A stretch of DNA of 35,388 bases from Planctomycetota bacterium (GCA_029259605.1 JAJDEV010000061.1:1-35388), one strand, 5' to 3'; positions 24,394-33,047 are shown, numbered from the stretch's first letter. Translations and numbers: made by a program. Notes: a model not told the origin generated them from the letters alone.

Positions 24394-25206
24394 CTAGCGC
24401 CCCTTCTTCGGCAGCGCGATGTCGCCCAACCAGCTCGACACTTTCGACGGCGTCTTCGAGTCGTCGAGGACGGTCTGCTGCTTGCTCGCCACCGGAACGT
24501 ACTCGACCCAGGGCGTGCTCGTGAGCGCGTTCGCGTCCGCGATCAGGCGCGTGGTCTCGTCGTTCTTCTGATCGATGATGCACGTCGGCAAGCCGTTCAC
24601 GTTGTGCATCGTGCGCTCGACGTCGAAGCCGAGGTCCTGGGCCTTCGGCGAGAGCAACATCATCCCGATCACGTTCTCGTCCTGCTCGGCGTGACGCGCG
24701 ACGAGGGCGCAGCCGGCGCGGTAGCCGACCAGCGAGAGGTTGGTCGAGTGGATGCCCTTCTGACCGAGCAGCCAGCTCGCGGCGGCTTCGAGGTCGCGCG
24801 GCGCGAGCTGCCACAGGGACGCGCGGCCGCGTTCGTCGAGCGTGCTCCAATCGATGTCGTCCGTGCGGCTCTCGCCGTGGCCGCGCAGGTCGAGCGTGAG
24901 GACGCCGAACCCGGACTTCTGCAGGCGCTGGGCGATCGCGTCGAGTTGCTCGCGATTCGCGCCGGCGTCGTGGACGAGCAGCGCGGCGGGCGCCGGCGCG
25001 TTCTTCTTCTTCGAACGCGGCGGGTAGAACGATCCGACGAGCTTGAGGTCGTCGCTCGTTTCGAGGACGACGTTCTCGCGGGTAAAAGCCTGCGTGCTCG
25101 CTCCGGACACCGACGCGGAGCCGGTGCGAACCGGGCCGGTGGGGGAGCTAGCGGCGGCAATGATCGGGGTCGACCAAAGGACGACCAGGACCAGGGCTCG
25201 TTGCAT
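24394..25206 (-). CDS. Alpha/beta-hydrolase fold protein lacking the nucleophile
   Basis: This 270-residue protein has a signal peptide (about 1-20, LVLVVLWSTPIIAAASS) and an alpha/beta-hydrolase core: LLVHDAGANREQLDAIA, GVLTLDLRGHGESR and SLVGYRAGCALVARH. The nucleophile elbow, normally GxSxG, is GYRAG (161-165) with Arg163 in place of Ser. The C-terminus has no His in the usual place (VPVASKQQTVLDD). It may be a pseudo-enzyme that binds a ligand, or it could use other residues. It lies between asd and the Ski2-like helicase gene with no sign of coupling. Confidence 0.85.
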   Translation of the reverse strand: MQRALVLVVLWSTPIIAAASSPTGPVRTGSASVSGASTQAFTRENVVLETSDDLKLVGSFYPPRSKKKNAPAPAALLVHDAGANREQLDAIAQRLQKSGFGVLTLDLRGHGESRTDDIDWSTLDERGRASLWQLAPRDLEAAASWLLGQKGIHSTNLSLVGYRAGCALVARHAEQDENVIGMMLLSPKAQDLGFDVERTMHNVNGLPTCIIDQKNDETTRLIADANALTSTPWVEYVPVASKQQTVLDDSKTPSKVSSWLGDIALPKKGR

Positions 25207-25509
25207 GGGATCAGAGATGTGGAAGTGGTGCGACAGGCGCCCGCGACCGAATGTCCGCGCCGAGGGTCTGCGAGGGGCGCGGGTCTACGCTTTCCGTCTC
25301 GCGTTCACAATGGGCCGGGTAGGGGGGCGTCGTCCGTGGGGAGCGACGCGCGTTTCGGGGGTGCTGTGCGGGGCTACGGGTTGTCAGGGGGGGGCCCGCA
25401 AGGCGCGTTCGAACGAACACTCTAGCCGACGGTTGATGCCCCGCAACCCCTCTAGACGCGCGGCGACCGCAGGATACGAACTAGAAGCAGGTTTCCCCGC
25501 CGGGTTGGG
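25207..25509. other. 303-bp intergenic region with a G-run
   Basis: This region lies between the alpha/beta-hydrolase start and the helicase stop, both on the minus strand, so it should hold the hydrolase promoter. I see an eight-base G-run near 25387-25394 and small inverted repeats (TTCGAACGAA), but no clear gene, -10/-35 pair or terminator. A possible 69-codon minus-strand frame here (about 25211-25420) has no recognisable content. Confidence 0.6.
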
Positions 25510-27669
25510 TCAACCGAGTTCGAGTTGGTGACGCGCGTCGACCTCGCGCCGGTTCATGGCGTCGATCGCTTCGCGCAGGCGCTCCTCCAAGTCCTCGGCG
25601 CCGCCGTCCTCGCCGCGGTCGGCGAGGGCGCGCTTCACCTGACGCATGAGCTGCAGCGCCATGCGGAACGTGCGGCACACGTCGCCCGCGGTGATCCCGA
25701 GCTCTTCCTCCAGGTCGTCGAAGCTCGCGCCGTCGTACCAGAGGTCGACCGCTTCGGAGAGGCCCCACTCGGGCTCCTTCAAGGGCGTGGGGATGCGATG
25801 CTCGGCCTCGGCGCGGACGAGCGCGCGGATGACCTGGTCCACGTGGCGGCGGACGCCGCCGAAGAGCCGTGCCGGCACGCGCGGTCCGACGCCGCGGCCA
25901 CGGGTCTGGTGGACGAGGCCGACGAACACGATGGCGAGCGCCTTGGGCGGGATCGTCTCGAAGGCGCCGCGGAAGAGCATCTCCGTGAGCTGGAGCTCGA
26001 AGCCGTAGAAGAGCCGCGCCATTTGTCCGCGCGGCGTGAGGCGCCCGTCCTTTCCGTCGCGCGTGTCGTCCGGCGCGCGGACGTAACCGAGCTCGACGAG
26101 CAGATCGATGTGCGTGTCGACCAGCGCACGCTGCAGGCGCCGGTTGTGCTCGCGCGCCTTCGTGTTCCGCGCGCGATGCTGATACTGATTGAACGACTTC
26201 TCCCAGGCCTCGTGCACGCCCTCGGGGCCGCGCGCGCCGTAGAGGTGCAGGATCGACGCGTAGGCGAGACGGAAGCGCGAGAGCACCGGCTCGGGCTTGC
26301 CCGAGTGCATGCGGTGGATCGGCGACTCCTGCAGCGCGCGCGCATCGAGGCTCGAAACGACCAGCCCTTCCTTATCGATGCCCTGGCGCCCCGCGCGTCC
26401 CGCCATCTGCAGGTAGTCGCGCGTGCGCAGGTAGTCGAAGCCGACGCCGTCGAACTTGCGCAGCGACGCGAACACGACCGTGCGCGCGGGCATGTTGATG
26501 CCGAGCGCGAAGGTCTCGGTCGTGAACAGGAGCTTCGTCAGCCCCGACGTGAACATGCGCTCGACGACCTCCTTGTGGATCGGGAGCATCCCGGCGTGGT
26601 GGTAGCCGACGCCGTGGCGCGCGAGCTCGAAGACCTCGCCGTCGAGCTCGCCGTCGTCCAGTTGGAAGAGCTCGATCAGGTCGAGCTGGAGCGCGCGAAT
26701 GCGTGCGACCTCGTCCTTGTCGAGCAGCTGACGCCGGCGGTTGCGGCGCGCCAATCGCTCGCAGTCCTTGCGGCTGAACGAGAAGACGAGCGTCGGCATC
26801 AGGCCGCCGTCCTGCAGCTCGTCGAAGAGGCCGTCGAGCGCCTCCGGCCGCATCTCGCGCGAGTCGGGGAAGCGCCGCCCACCGCGCCCACCTGCACGCC
26901 CGCGTCCCTTCGGGGGACGCGCCTTCTGCCGCCGGACGTAGTCGAGGCGGGCGGACGCGAACATCCCCTCGCCGGGCAGATACAGCCTGTGCTTGAGCGG
27001 AACGGGGCGCTTCGAGGACTGCACCACCGCCAGATCGTGCGGGCGGATCTCGCGCATCCACGCCCCGAGCTGGTCCAGATTGTCGATCGTCGCCGACAGC
27101 GCGATCACGCGGATGTCGGGCGGCGCGAAGATCAGCGACTCTTCCCACACGCAGCCGCGCTCGGGATCGTCCATGAAGTGGATCTCGTCGAAGATGACGT
27201 AGTCCACGTCGTGCAGGTTCTCCGGCGCCTCGAGGACCGCGTTGCGCAGGATCTCGGTCGTCATGATGAGCACCTGCGCGTGCGCGTGGATCGTCACGTC
27301 GCCCGTCATCAGGCCGACATCGATGTCGGGATCGTCGCGGAAGTCGCGGTACTTCTGATTCGACAGCGCCTTGATCGGGGCCGTGTAGACGCAGCGCTTG
27401 CCGCGCGCCACGGCGTCCGCGATCGCGTACTCGGCGACCAGCGTCTTCCCCGCGCCGGTCGGCGCCGATACGAGCACGTTCTTCCCTTCGTTGAGCGCTC
27501 GCACCGCCTGGATCTGGAACTGCGACAGGTGGAAGCCCTTCCACTCGGTCACCGCCTTCCCCCCGGCGTTCGGGGCCGCGCTGCTGGCTCGTCGTCCGTG
27601 TCCGGCGGGGTTCGGCGGGGGAATCGGAGAGCCCGGCGGCAGGCTCGCGTCGTTCGATGGAGTGCCCAC
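25510..27669 (-). CDS. Ski2/Mtr4-like DEAD/DEAH-box RNA helicase
   Basis: This 719-residue protein is a Ski2-family helicase: FQIQAV, APTGAGKT at 69-76, AYTAPIKALSNQKY-type motif Ia (near 96-107), DEIH at 161-164, SAT at 192-194, and QMAGRAGRQG near 435. The C-terminal third (FYGFELQLTEML, then WGLSEAVDLWYDGASFDDLE) is DSHCT-like, as in Mtr4/Ski2 and bacterial HelY relatives. Such helicases unwind structured RNA for decay or processing. The N-terminal 40 residues are Pro/Gly-rich and probably disordered. The start is GTG 27669. The gene is divergent from the 27948 gene. Confidence 0.9.
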   Translation of the reverse strand: MGTPSNDASLPPGSPIPPPNPAGHGRRASSAAPNAGGKAVTEWKGFHLSQFQIQAVRALNEGKNVLVSAPTGAGKTLVAEYAIADAVARGKRCVYTAPIKALSNQKYRDFRDDPDIDVGLMTGDVTIHAHAQVLIMTTEILRNAVLEAPENLHDVDYVIFDEIHFMDDPERGCVWEESLIFAPPDIRVIALSATIDNLDQLGAWMREIRPHDLAVVQSSKRPVPLKHRLYLPGEGMFASARLDYVRRQKARPPKGRGRAGGRGGRRFPDSREMRPEALDGLFDELQDGGLMPTLVFSFSRKDCERLARRNRRRQLLDKDEVARIRALQLDLIELFQLDDGELDGEVFELARHGVGYHHAGMLPIHKEVVERMFTSGLTKLLFTTETFALGINMPARTVVFASLRKFDGVGFDYLRTRDYLQMAGRAGRQGIDKEGLVVSSLDARALQESPIHRMHSGKPEPVLSRFRLAYASILHLYGARGPEGVHEAWEKSFNQYQHRARNTKAREHNRRLQRALVDTHIDLLVELGYVRAPDDTRDGKDGRLTPRGQMARLFYGFELQLTEMLFRGAFETIPPKALAIVFVGLVHQTRGRGVGPRVPARLFGGVRRHVDQVIRALVRAEAEHRIPTPLKEPEWGLSEAVDLWYDGASFDDLEEELGITAGDVCRTFRMALQLMRQVKRALADRGEDGGAEDLEERLREAIDAMNRREVDARHQLELG

Positions 27670-27793
27670 GGCCGAGCATCGTGCGGTTCGATCCCGAGCG
27701 AGGAAAGGCGCGCGTTTGGAAAGCTCGCCGAACGGCGGCCAGCCGACTCGCCTCCCGGTTGTCCCGCGCGCGCATCAGGGAACGCGACGGAGC

Positions 27794-27822
27794 TTGTTTC
27801 GGCCGCGGCGAATCCGTATCAA
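27794..27822 (+). promoter_or_regulatory. Likely promoter for the 27948-31106 gene set
   Basis: TTGTTT (27794-27799), a 17-base spacer and TATCAA (27817-27822) make a good sigma-70-like match, giving a start near 27829. It drives the plus strand between the divergent helicase and the 27948 gene. The rest of 27670-27947 shows no gene. Confidence 0.45.
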
Positions 27823-27947
27823 TGAGGCTTGAAGCACGGGGCGTGGGGTAGGGGATCGTGTGTCCTCCTGTCGGCGTCCGTGTTCATCGAGCCCGTCCGC
27901 ACGTCCGACCCGTCCGAGCGCAACGCCGACCTACCGAGAATCCGACC

Positions 27948-28220
27948 ATGGAGCGCACCCGCAACAGCCCGTCCCCGCAAACGCGAGCCTCGCGCACCGA
28001 GCGCCAGCTCGCGCCGCTCAAGATCGTCTCGCGCCTCCTCGGTCACGAGCTGCACGCGCAACAGAGCCCGCGCATCACGCTGAGCCGCGAGGAACTGCTC
28101 GAGGTCCAGACGACCCTCGACCTCTTCATCGAGAACGCGTCGAGCCGTTCGGGCCGCGGGCAGGCGGGCGAGATGAGCGGCGAGCTCGAAGTCCAAGCCG
28201 TTCCGGCGCGCGTGAACTGA
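27948..28220 (+). CDS. Small unknown helical protein
   Basis: This 90-residue protein is basic and polar at its N-terminus, followed by a helical segment (about 22-62: LKIVSRLLGHELHA, then REELLEVQTTLDLFIE). It contains no Cys and no signal peptide, and I recognise no family. ATG 27948 lies about 120 bases downstream of a good promoter match, and the FtsQ-like gene follows after 49 bp, so it is probably the first gene of this set. Confidence 0.55.
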   Translation: MERTRNSPSPQTRASRTERQLAPLKIVSRLLGHELHAQQSPRITLSREELLEVQTTLDLFIENASSRSGRGQAGEMSGELEVQAVPARVN

Positions 28221-28269
28221 CCGACGTCCGGCCCGCCGCGTCCGCGGCGACCGAACACCCGAGCGGGGC

Positions 28270-29418
28270 ATGACGAGAAAGACCAGCCCGTCGAGACGCG
28301 GAACGCGAGCGCGAGCGAAGGCCGCGCGCGGCGCTTCGTCGTCCCGCGGCGCGCGCTCGTTCCTCGCGCCCGTCCTGGTCATGGTCTGCATCGTGCTCCT
28401 CGGCTGGCTCGGCACGCCGGAGCACCGTCGCTCGCTGCGCGCGTTCGCGCAGGACGCGCGCTCGTCGGTGGTCACCGCGTTCGGTGGCGAGGTCGCCGAC
28501 CGCGCGCACGCGCCGGCACCGATCGAAACGTGGATCGACCCCGCCGCCTTCGAGATCGCGGAGCTCGCGTTCGAGTCGTCGAGCACGGGCGAGCCCGTGC
28601 GCGCCGACGAGCGTTGGGTCGACGAGCTCGCGTACACGATGGGCGAGATCGAAGCCTTCCGTGTCGACGATCAAGTCGCGCTCGCCGAGCTGCGCGACGC
28701 GATCGAACAGCTGTCGTTCGTGCGCGAGGTTCCGCTCCTGCTCGCCGACGCCGAACTCGGCCTGCAGCTCGAGCTCGAACTGCGCGAGCCGGTCGCCTGC
28801 ATCCCCGTGGGCGACGAGTTCCTGACCGTCGACGGCGAGGGCGTCGTGCTCAGCGGCAAGTGGTCCGCGCCGATCCGCATCGACGGGATCGCGCTGCCCG
28901 TCGTCGGTCCGATGGCAGACGCGTTCGGCGTGTTCGGCGGCGCGCGTCCCGGCGATTGGTTGAGCGAGCGCGAACACCTGGACGCGCTCGACGTCGCGCT
29001 TTCGATGCGCGAACACCTCGACGTGCTCACGCGCGAACGACTGGGCCGCATCGTGGTCGACGCGAGTCGCGCGCGCGTCGCGTCGGTCGAGGAACCGGGC
29101 GTGCGCCTCTTGCTCGAGGATCGCCGCCTCGTCCTGTTCGGACGCGAGCCGTCCACCGACGAGCCGGGCGAGCTCTGGGTCGAATGGAAGTGGGCCGCGG
29201 TGCGCGACGCGATCGCGCGCCTCTTCGACGACCGAAGCCCGGTCGAATGGGCCACCGCCGACGTGCGTTGGGATCGCCCCGAACTCGGCGGTTCCGAACT
29301 CCTGGCCGCGTTGACCGAGGCCGAGGACGCGCCCGCGGAGCGGCACACTCGGGTGCACGACCGTGCGCCGATGGGGCTGCCCGCACAGGGCGTGCAGCGA
29401 CGCGCCGCGGTGCACTGA
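28270..29418 (+). CDS. FtsQ/DivIB-like single-pass membrane protein
   Basis: This 382-residue protein has a basic N-terminus (1-32), a membrane helix (about 33-51, FLAPVLVMVCIVLLGWLGT) and an extracytoplasmic part. That part carries POTRA-like sequence and a beta region resembling FtsQ: LELREPVACIPVGD then EFLTVDGEGVVLSG, IALPVVGPM, and RLLLEDRRLVLFGRE. FtsQ has the pattern ER.PVA, VD.xG.V, LP.L.GP and LGxx in this order. FtsQ bridges the division complex. The C-terminal 60 residues are Arg/Ala-rich and extra. Similarity is by pattern only and moderate. An FtsQ-type role would be of interest in a lineage where FtsZ is often missing. Confidence 0.5.
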   Translation: MTRKTSPSRRGTRARAKAARGASSSRGARSFLAPVLVMVCIVLLGWLGTPEHRRSLRAFAQDARSSVVTAFGGEVADRAHAPAPIETWIDPAAFEIAELAFESSSTGEPVRADERWVDELAYTMGEIEAFRVDDQVALAELRDAIEQLSFVREVPLLLADAELGLQLELELREPVACIPVGDEFLTVDGEGVVLSGKWSAPIRIDGIALPVVGPMADAFGVFGGARPGDWLSEREHLDALDVALSMREHLDVLTRERLGRIVVDASRARVASVEEPGVRLLLEDRRLVLFGREPSTDEPGELWVEWKWAAVRDAIARLFDDRSPVEWATADVRWDRPELGGSELLAALTEAEDAPAERHTRVHDRAPMGLPAQGVQRRAAVH

Positions 29419-29421
29419 GCC

Positions 29422-30084
29422 GTGGGCGGAACGGCGATCGCGTTCGCGTGGGCGCTCTCGCTCGCGTTCGTCGCGCTCGACGGCGGACTCGCGCTCGCCG
29501 GTAAGCCGCCGGCTTTCGACGGTGCGTCGCGCGCCGGGCTCGCGCTGCTGCCGTGGCTGGTCGTCGCGGGCATGCCGCGGCGCGGGCGCGAGCAGCCGCG
29601 CTTCGCCGGGCTCGTGCCGCTCGCCTTCGCGCTTCCGACGGTCGGACTCGGATTGGGCCTCGACGTCGCGTCGGGCGCTTCGGTCACGGGCGCGCCGCCG
29701 GTGCTCTGGTTCACGCTCGGCGGACTCGCGACGCTCCTCGCGTGGAGCCTCGCCGCCGAGCGCGCGCGGCAAGCGCCGCGCGCCGCCCTCGTGCACGCGG
29801 TGACGTGGCTCGCCGTCGTTCCCGGGTTCGCCGCGCTGTGGTGCGCGCTCGCTTGGGCGCCGCGCGGTGGAGGGGGTGAACTCGACGGCGGTGCGCAGTG
29901 GATCGAGACGCTCGCGCCGCTCGCGAGTCCGTGTGCGTGGTCCTTCCATTGGACGCGTGCCGAGCAGTTCGCCGAGCTGACGAGCGCGGACGCGTCGCGT
30001 TCCTTCGTCGTTCTCGGCGTCGGCGTTCTGGCGTGGGCGCAGGCCAGCTGGCTCGCGGCGCGCGAGCGGGGAGCGCGGCCGTGA
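29422..30084 (+). CDS. Unknown multi-pass membrane protein
   Basis: This 220-residue protein has about five or six hydrophobic segments (5-25, 33-50, 62-84, 90-110, 124-146 and 193-212). I recognise no family. GTG 29422 starts 3 bases after the previous stop, and the stop overlaps the next gene's GTG start (GTGA). It is thus in one transcription unit with the FtsQ-like gene and the next one. The loop between segments 5 and 6 (PCAWSFHWTRAEQFAEL) may be extracytoplasmic. Confidence 0.65.
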   Translation: MGGTAIAFAWALSLAFVALDGGLALAGKPPAFDGASRAGLALLPWLVVAGMPRRGREQPRFAGLVPLAFALPTVGLGLGLDVASGASVTGAPPVLWFTLGGLATLLAWSLAAERARQAPRAALVHAVTWLAVVPGFAALWCALAWAPRGGGGELDGGAQWIETLAPLASPCAWSFHWTRAEQFAELTSADASRSFVVLGVGVLAWAQASWLAARERGARP

Positions 30085-31106
30085 TCGCCGCGCTCGCCAT
30101 GGCGTTCGTCGCGTCGATCGTCGCCGCATCGAACGGGACCGAACCCGGGGCGCGGGTCGCGGGGGACAACCGCATGTTCTTCGCGGACGTGCGCTTCCGC
30201 GGTCCGCTCGACGTCGTGTGGTTCGACTGCGGCGACGACGGGGAGACACGCCTGGCCGTTCGCCTCGTCGCCGGCGAGGAGCGCACGCTGTCCGTCCCGC
30301 TCCCCGTGAACTCTCCGCTCGGTGCGGAGAGCCTCGCATCCGTCCCGCTTCCGTCCCTGCGTTGGGAGCCCGAAGACGGCGCGGGCGCAGCAGCGTGGCT
30401 CGGTTGGACGGCCGACCAACCCGCCGCGCGCTTCGCTCGATTCTCACCCGCGTTGCGTGCGCGCTCGCGCCCGGTCGCGCCGCAGGCAGCCGCGCAGCTC
30501 GGCACGCCGGAGTTCGCCCTGGCGATCGCCTGCTTCCTCGCCACGTGCGCGCTGCGCCGCCGCCCGTGGGTCGCGCTCGTCGTCGCCGGCGCGATGGCGG
30601 GCGGACTGTTCGCGCTCGCCGTGCGCCGCGGTCCGCCCGACTTCGTCGTGCGCGTGCACGAAATCGACATCGGCGTGGCGCAGGCCTACGCGGTCGAGAC
30701 GGGGCGGACGGTCGCGCTCCCGAGTGACGCGCTCGAGGTGGCGCCGGTTCACGCGGCGCTCGTTTTCGAGCTCGAGCGCGTCGGCGATGCGCTGCACGGT
30801 CGGATCGAACCGCGCGACGGCGCGGGGAGCGTGCAGCTCGCCGGCCTGAGCATCGAGCCCGTCGTTCGGTGGAACCGCGCCGCGCCGGCCGAGTCCCTGG
30901 GCGACGCCTGGGTTCGGTCGCCCTCCGGGCGTTGGACGGCGCACGGGGAGTGGGTCGCGGGCCGGCCGCTCGGACCCACGCAGATCGACCGCCCGCCGCC
31001 GCCCGGATGGCTCGTCGCCGGGCTCGCTCCGGGACGCGGCGTGCTCCTCGGTCGCCTGCGGGAAGCAGGGGAGGGGGCGACCTTCGTGCGCGTGGTCGGG
31101 TTCTAG
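30081..31106 (+). CDS. Unknown membrane protein with two-helix core
   Basis: This 341-residue protein has an N-terminal hydrophobic segment (about 2-18), a soluble region with FFADVRFRGPLDVVWFD, two adjacent helices (about 150-168 and 172-192, FALAIACFLATCAL and VALVVAGAMAGGL), and a C-terminal beta-rich domain ending at residue 341. No family is recognised. GTG 30081 overlaps the preceding stop. The pair 29422/30081 may form one membrane complex; the products show no ATPase or transport motif. It is the last gene before the rplM leader. Confidence 0.65.
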   Translation: MIAALAMAFVASIVAASNGTEPGARVAGDNRMFFADVRFRGPLDVVWFDCGDDGETRLAVRLVAGEERTLSVPLPVNSPLGAESLASVPLPSLRWEPEDGAGAAAWLGWTADQPAARFARFSPALRARSRPVAPQAAAQLGTPEFALAIACFLATCALRRRPWVALVVAGAMAGGLFALAVRRGPPDFVVRVHEIDIGVAQAYAVETGRTVALPSDALEVAPVHAALVFELERVGDALHGRIEPRDGAGSVQLAGLSIEPVVRWNRAAPAESLGDAWVRSPSGRWTAHGEWVAGRPLGPTQIDRPPPPGWLVAGLAPGRGVLLGRLREAGEGATFVRVVGF

Positions 31107-31153
31107 CGAGCCGGGCTCGTTCCGCGCCGTGCAAGAAAGGCGCCACGACCCCC

Positions 31154-31182
31154 TTGATGCCCCCCCGGAGCGCCAGTACCTT
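31154..31182 (+). promoter_or_regulatory. Likely rplM promoter
   Basis: TTGATG (31154-31159), a 17-base spacer and TACCTT (31177-31182) predict a start near 31189 and a leader of about 124 bases before the rplM ATG. The -10 is imperfect. Confidence 0.4.
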
Positions 31183-31278
31183 CTTTCGCCCCGAGGCCGA
31201 TGCGCACCGCGCAACGGATGCGTCCGGACCTCCTCCCATAAGGAAGGGGATCCCCGCGCCTCGCGACGACTACGCGTC

Positions 31279-31293
31279 CGGGCCTTCGGCCCG
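31279..31293 (+). promoter_or_regulatory. Leader hairpin upstream of rplM
   Basis: CGGGCC pairs with GGCCCG around a TTC loop, ending 19 bases before the L13 start. L13 leaders regulate the rplM-rpsI operon in some bacteria; whether this one binds L13 is unknown. No Shine-Dalgarno sequence is obvious in front of the start. Confidence 0.35.
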
Positions 31294-31312
31294 AGATGCC
31301 ACGCTGCAAACC

Positions 31313-31750
31313 ATGAAGACCTCCCACATCCGCGCCCAAGACACCGCCGAGCGCTGGTACATCTTCGACGCCTCCGAGCACGTGCTCGGCCGCATGGCCG
31401 CCGACATCGCCGTCCGCCTGCAGGGCAAGGACCGCCCCGAGTACACGCCCAGCGAACTCGGCGGAGCGCACGTCGTCGTCGTCAACGCGGAGAAGATCGT
31501 CCTGACCGGCAAGAAGGGCGACACGAAGGAATACCAGCGGTACTCCGGCTATCCCGGCGGCCTCTACATTCACTCGCTCGAACGGATGAAGGAGCGGCGC
31601 CCGCACGACATCGTCAAGCTGGCCGTGCGACGCATGCTGCCGAAGACGCGACTCGGCAAGCAGATGCTGTCGCGAATGAAGGTGTACGGAGGAGACGAGC
31701 ATCCGCACTCCGCCCAACAGCCCACCAAGGTGGAGACCCTCGGATCATGA
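31313..31750 (+). CDS. rplM: Ribosomal protein L13
   Basis: This 145-residue large-subunit protein has family segments WYIFDASEHVLGRMAADIAV, YTPSELGGAHVVVVNAEKI, LTGKKGDTKEYQRYSGYPG and MLPKTRLGKQMLSRMKVY, ending with PHSAQQPT. Length fits the family (about 142-150). It overlaps rpsI by ATGA, the usual L13-S9 operon. A leader with a hairpin and a likely promoter lies upstream. Confidence 0.97.
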   Translation: MKTSHIRAQDTAERWYIFDASEHVLGRMAADIAVRLQGKDRPEYTPSELGGAHVVVVNAEKIVLTGKKGDTKEYQRYSGYPGGLYIHSLERMKERRPHDIVKLAVRRMLPKTRLGKQMLSRMKVYGGDEHPHSAQQPTKVETLGS

Positions 31751-32145
31751 CCGTGAACAATCCCTTCACGTGGGGCCTCGGCCGCCGCAAGAGTTCCGTC
31801 GCCCGTGTCCGCCTCAAGAGCGGCTCCGGCAACTTCCACGTCAACGGCAAGGTCGTCGGCGAGTACTTCACGACCCTGCGCGACCTGAACTCCGCCAAGG
31901 CGCCCCTGGCGCTGCTCGACGATCCGAACACGTACGACGTGTTCGTGCGCGTCAACGGCGGGGGGCCGCACGGCCAAGCCGGTGCGGTGCAGCTCGGCGT
32001 CGCGCGTGCGCTCAAGGAAGTCAACCCGATCCTCTTCGAAGGACTTCGGGAGCAAGGCTACCTGACGCGTGACTCGCGGATGAAGGAACGCAAGAAGCCC
32101 GGCCGCCGTGGTGCGCGCCGTGGGTTCCAGTTCTCGAAGCGCTAG
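31747..32145 (+). CDS. rpsI: Ribosomal protein S9
   Basis: This 132-residue small-subunit protein begins WGLGRRKSSVARVRLKSG, has VNGGGPHGQAGAVQLGVA in the middle and the RDSRMKERKKPGRRGARR stretch near the end. It finishes FQFSKR, the conserved tail that reaches the P-site tRNA. It is coupled to rplM by an ATGA overlap, and the YebC-family gene follows 14 bp later. Confidence 0.97.
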   Translation: MTVNNPFTWGLGRRKSSVARVRLKSGSGNFHVNGKVVGEYFTTLRDLNSAKAPLALLDDPNTYDVFVRVNGGGPHGQAGAVQLGVARALKEVNPILFEGLREQGYLTRDSRMKERKKPGRRGARRGFQFSKR

Positions 32146-32159
32146 GCGAGCACGACGCC

Positions 32160-32906
32160 GTGGCAGGCCATTCGCACTCCGCCAACATCGCCCGCCGCAA
32201 GAACGCGGTCGATGCGAAGCGAGCCAAGGTCTTCTCGAAGTGTGCCAAGGCCGTGATGTCGGCCGTGCGACAGGGCGGGCCCGACGAGGGCGCCAACCTG
32301 AAGCTGCGCTACGCGATCGAGAAGGCGAAGGCCGCCAACATGCCCAAGGACAACATCGAGCGCGCGATCAAGCGTGCCTCGGGGGAGGGCATGGGGGATC
32401 TCGACGAGCTGACGTACGAGGGCTACGCCCCCGGCGGCGTCGCGGTGATGGTCACGTGCCTGACGGACAACCGGAAGCGCACGGCCCCCGACATCAAGCA
32501 CATCTTCGACAAGCGCGGCGGCAACCTCGGTGCCCAGGGCTCGGTCGGCTTCCTCTTCGACTTCCGCTCGATCTTCGTGGTCGAGACCGGCGACATGGAC
32601 GAGGACGCGGTGATGGAAGCGGCGCTCGAGGCGGGTGCGGACGACGTCGAGTGCGACGACGGCGTGGCGACGATCTACGCCGCGGCAACCGACTTCCTCG
32701 AGGTGAAGGAGGCGCTGGACGGCCAGGGCCTGACGTTCCTCAGCGCCGAGACCGGCTACGTCCCGCTGACCGCGGTCGCGGTCGAGAGCAAAGCCGAAGC
32801 CGAGAAGCTGCTCAAGCTCATCGCGCTGCTCGAGGACAACGAGGACGTCCAGAACGTCTACGCGAACTACGACATGCCGGACGAGTGGATCGACGAGCTC
32901 TCCTGA
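32160..32906 (+). CDS. yebC: YebC/PmpR-family regulator or translation factor
   Basis: This 248-residue protein starts AGHSHSANIARRKNAVDAKR, the family signature, followed by NMPKDNIERAIKRASGEG, LTYEGYAPGGVAVMV and DIKHIFDKRGGNLG. Members were described as DNA-binding regulators (PmpR), and more recently as relieving ribosome stalling at proline repeats. The start GTG 32160 is fixed by homology. It follows rpsI by 14 bp and is likely cotranscribed, fitting a translation role. In many genomes yebC sits by ruvC instead. Confidence 0.95.
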   Translation: MAGHSHSANIARRKNAVDAKRAKVFSKCAKAVMSAVRQGGPDEGANLKLRYAIEKAKAANMPKDNIERAIKRASGEGMGDLDELTYEGYAPGGVAVMVTCLTDNRKRTAPDIKHIFDKRGGNLGAQGSVGFLFDFRSIFVVETGDMDEDAVMEAALEAGADDVECDDGVATIYAAATDFLEVKEALDGQGLTFLSAETGYVPLTAVAVESKAEAEKLLKLIALLEDNEDVQNVYANYDMPDEWIDELS

Positions 32907-33018
32907 GCGCGAAACTTCTTCCGACCCCGTCGCGTCCGGGCGCCCCGTCGTCGTTCCCGTGTCCGCACCGATCTCGGCGAGGACGCGCGAATAACCCGCG
33001 CCAGATGCTTCCACAGGT

Positions 33019-33047
33019 TTGACCGGCAACCTCTATTCTCGTTAGCT
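33019..33047 (+). promoter_or_regulatory. Possible promoter for the 33086 gene
   Basis: TTGACC (33019-33024), a 17-base spacer and TTAGCT (33042-33047) give a good -35 and a weak -10, about 40 bases before ATG 33086. The 179-bp gap after yebC shows no other feature. Confidence 0.35.

Noticed and set aside
25380..25400. G-run as a slippery site or G-quadruplex
   Set aside because: A single eight-base run outside any gene; no repeated G tracts in the needed pattern.
28126..31239. Minus-strand frame of about 1,000 codons across the membrane-gene cluster
   Set aside because: Arg-rich composition without motifs; the plus-strand genes overlap by coupled starts and show membrane segments.
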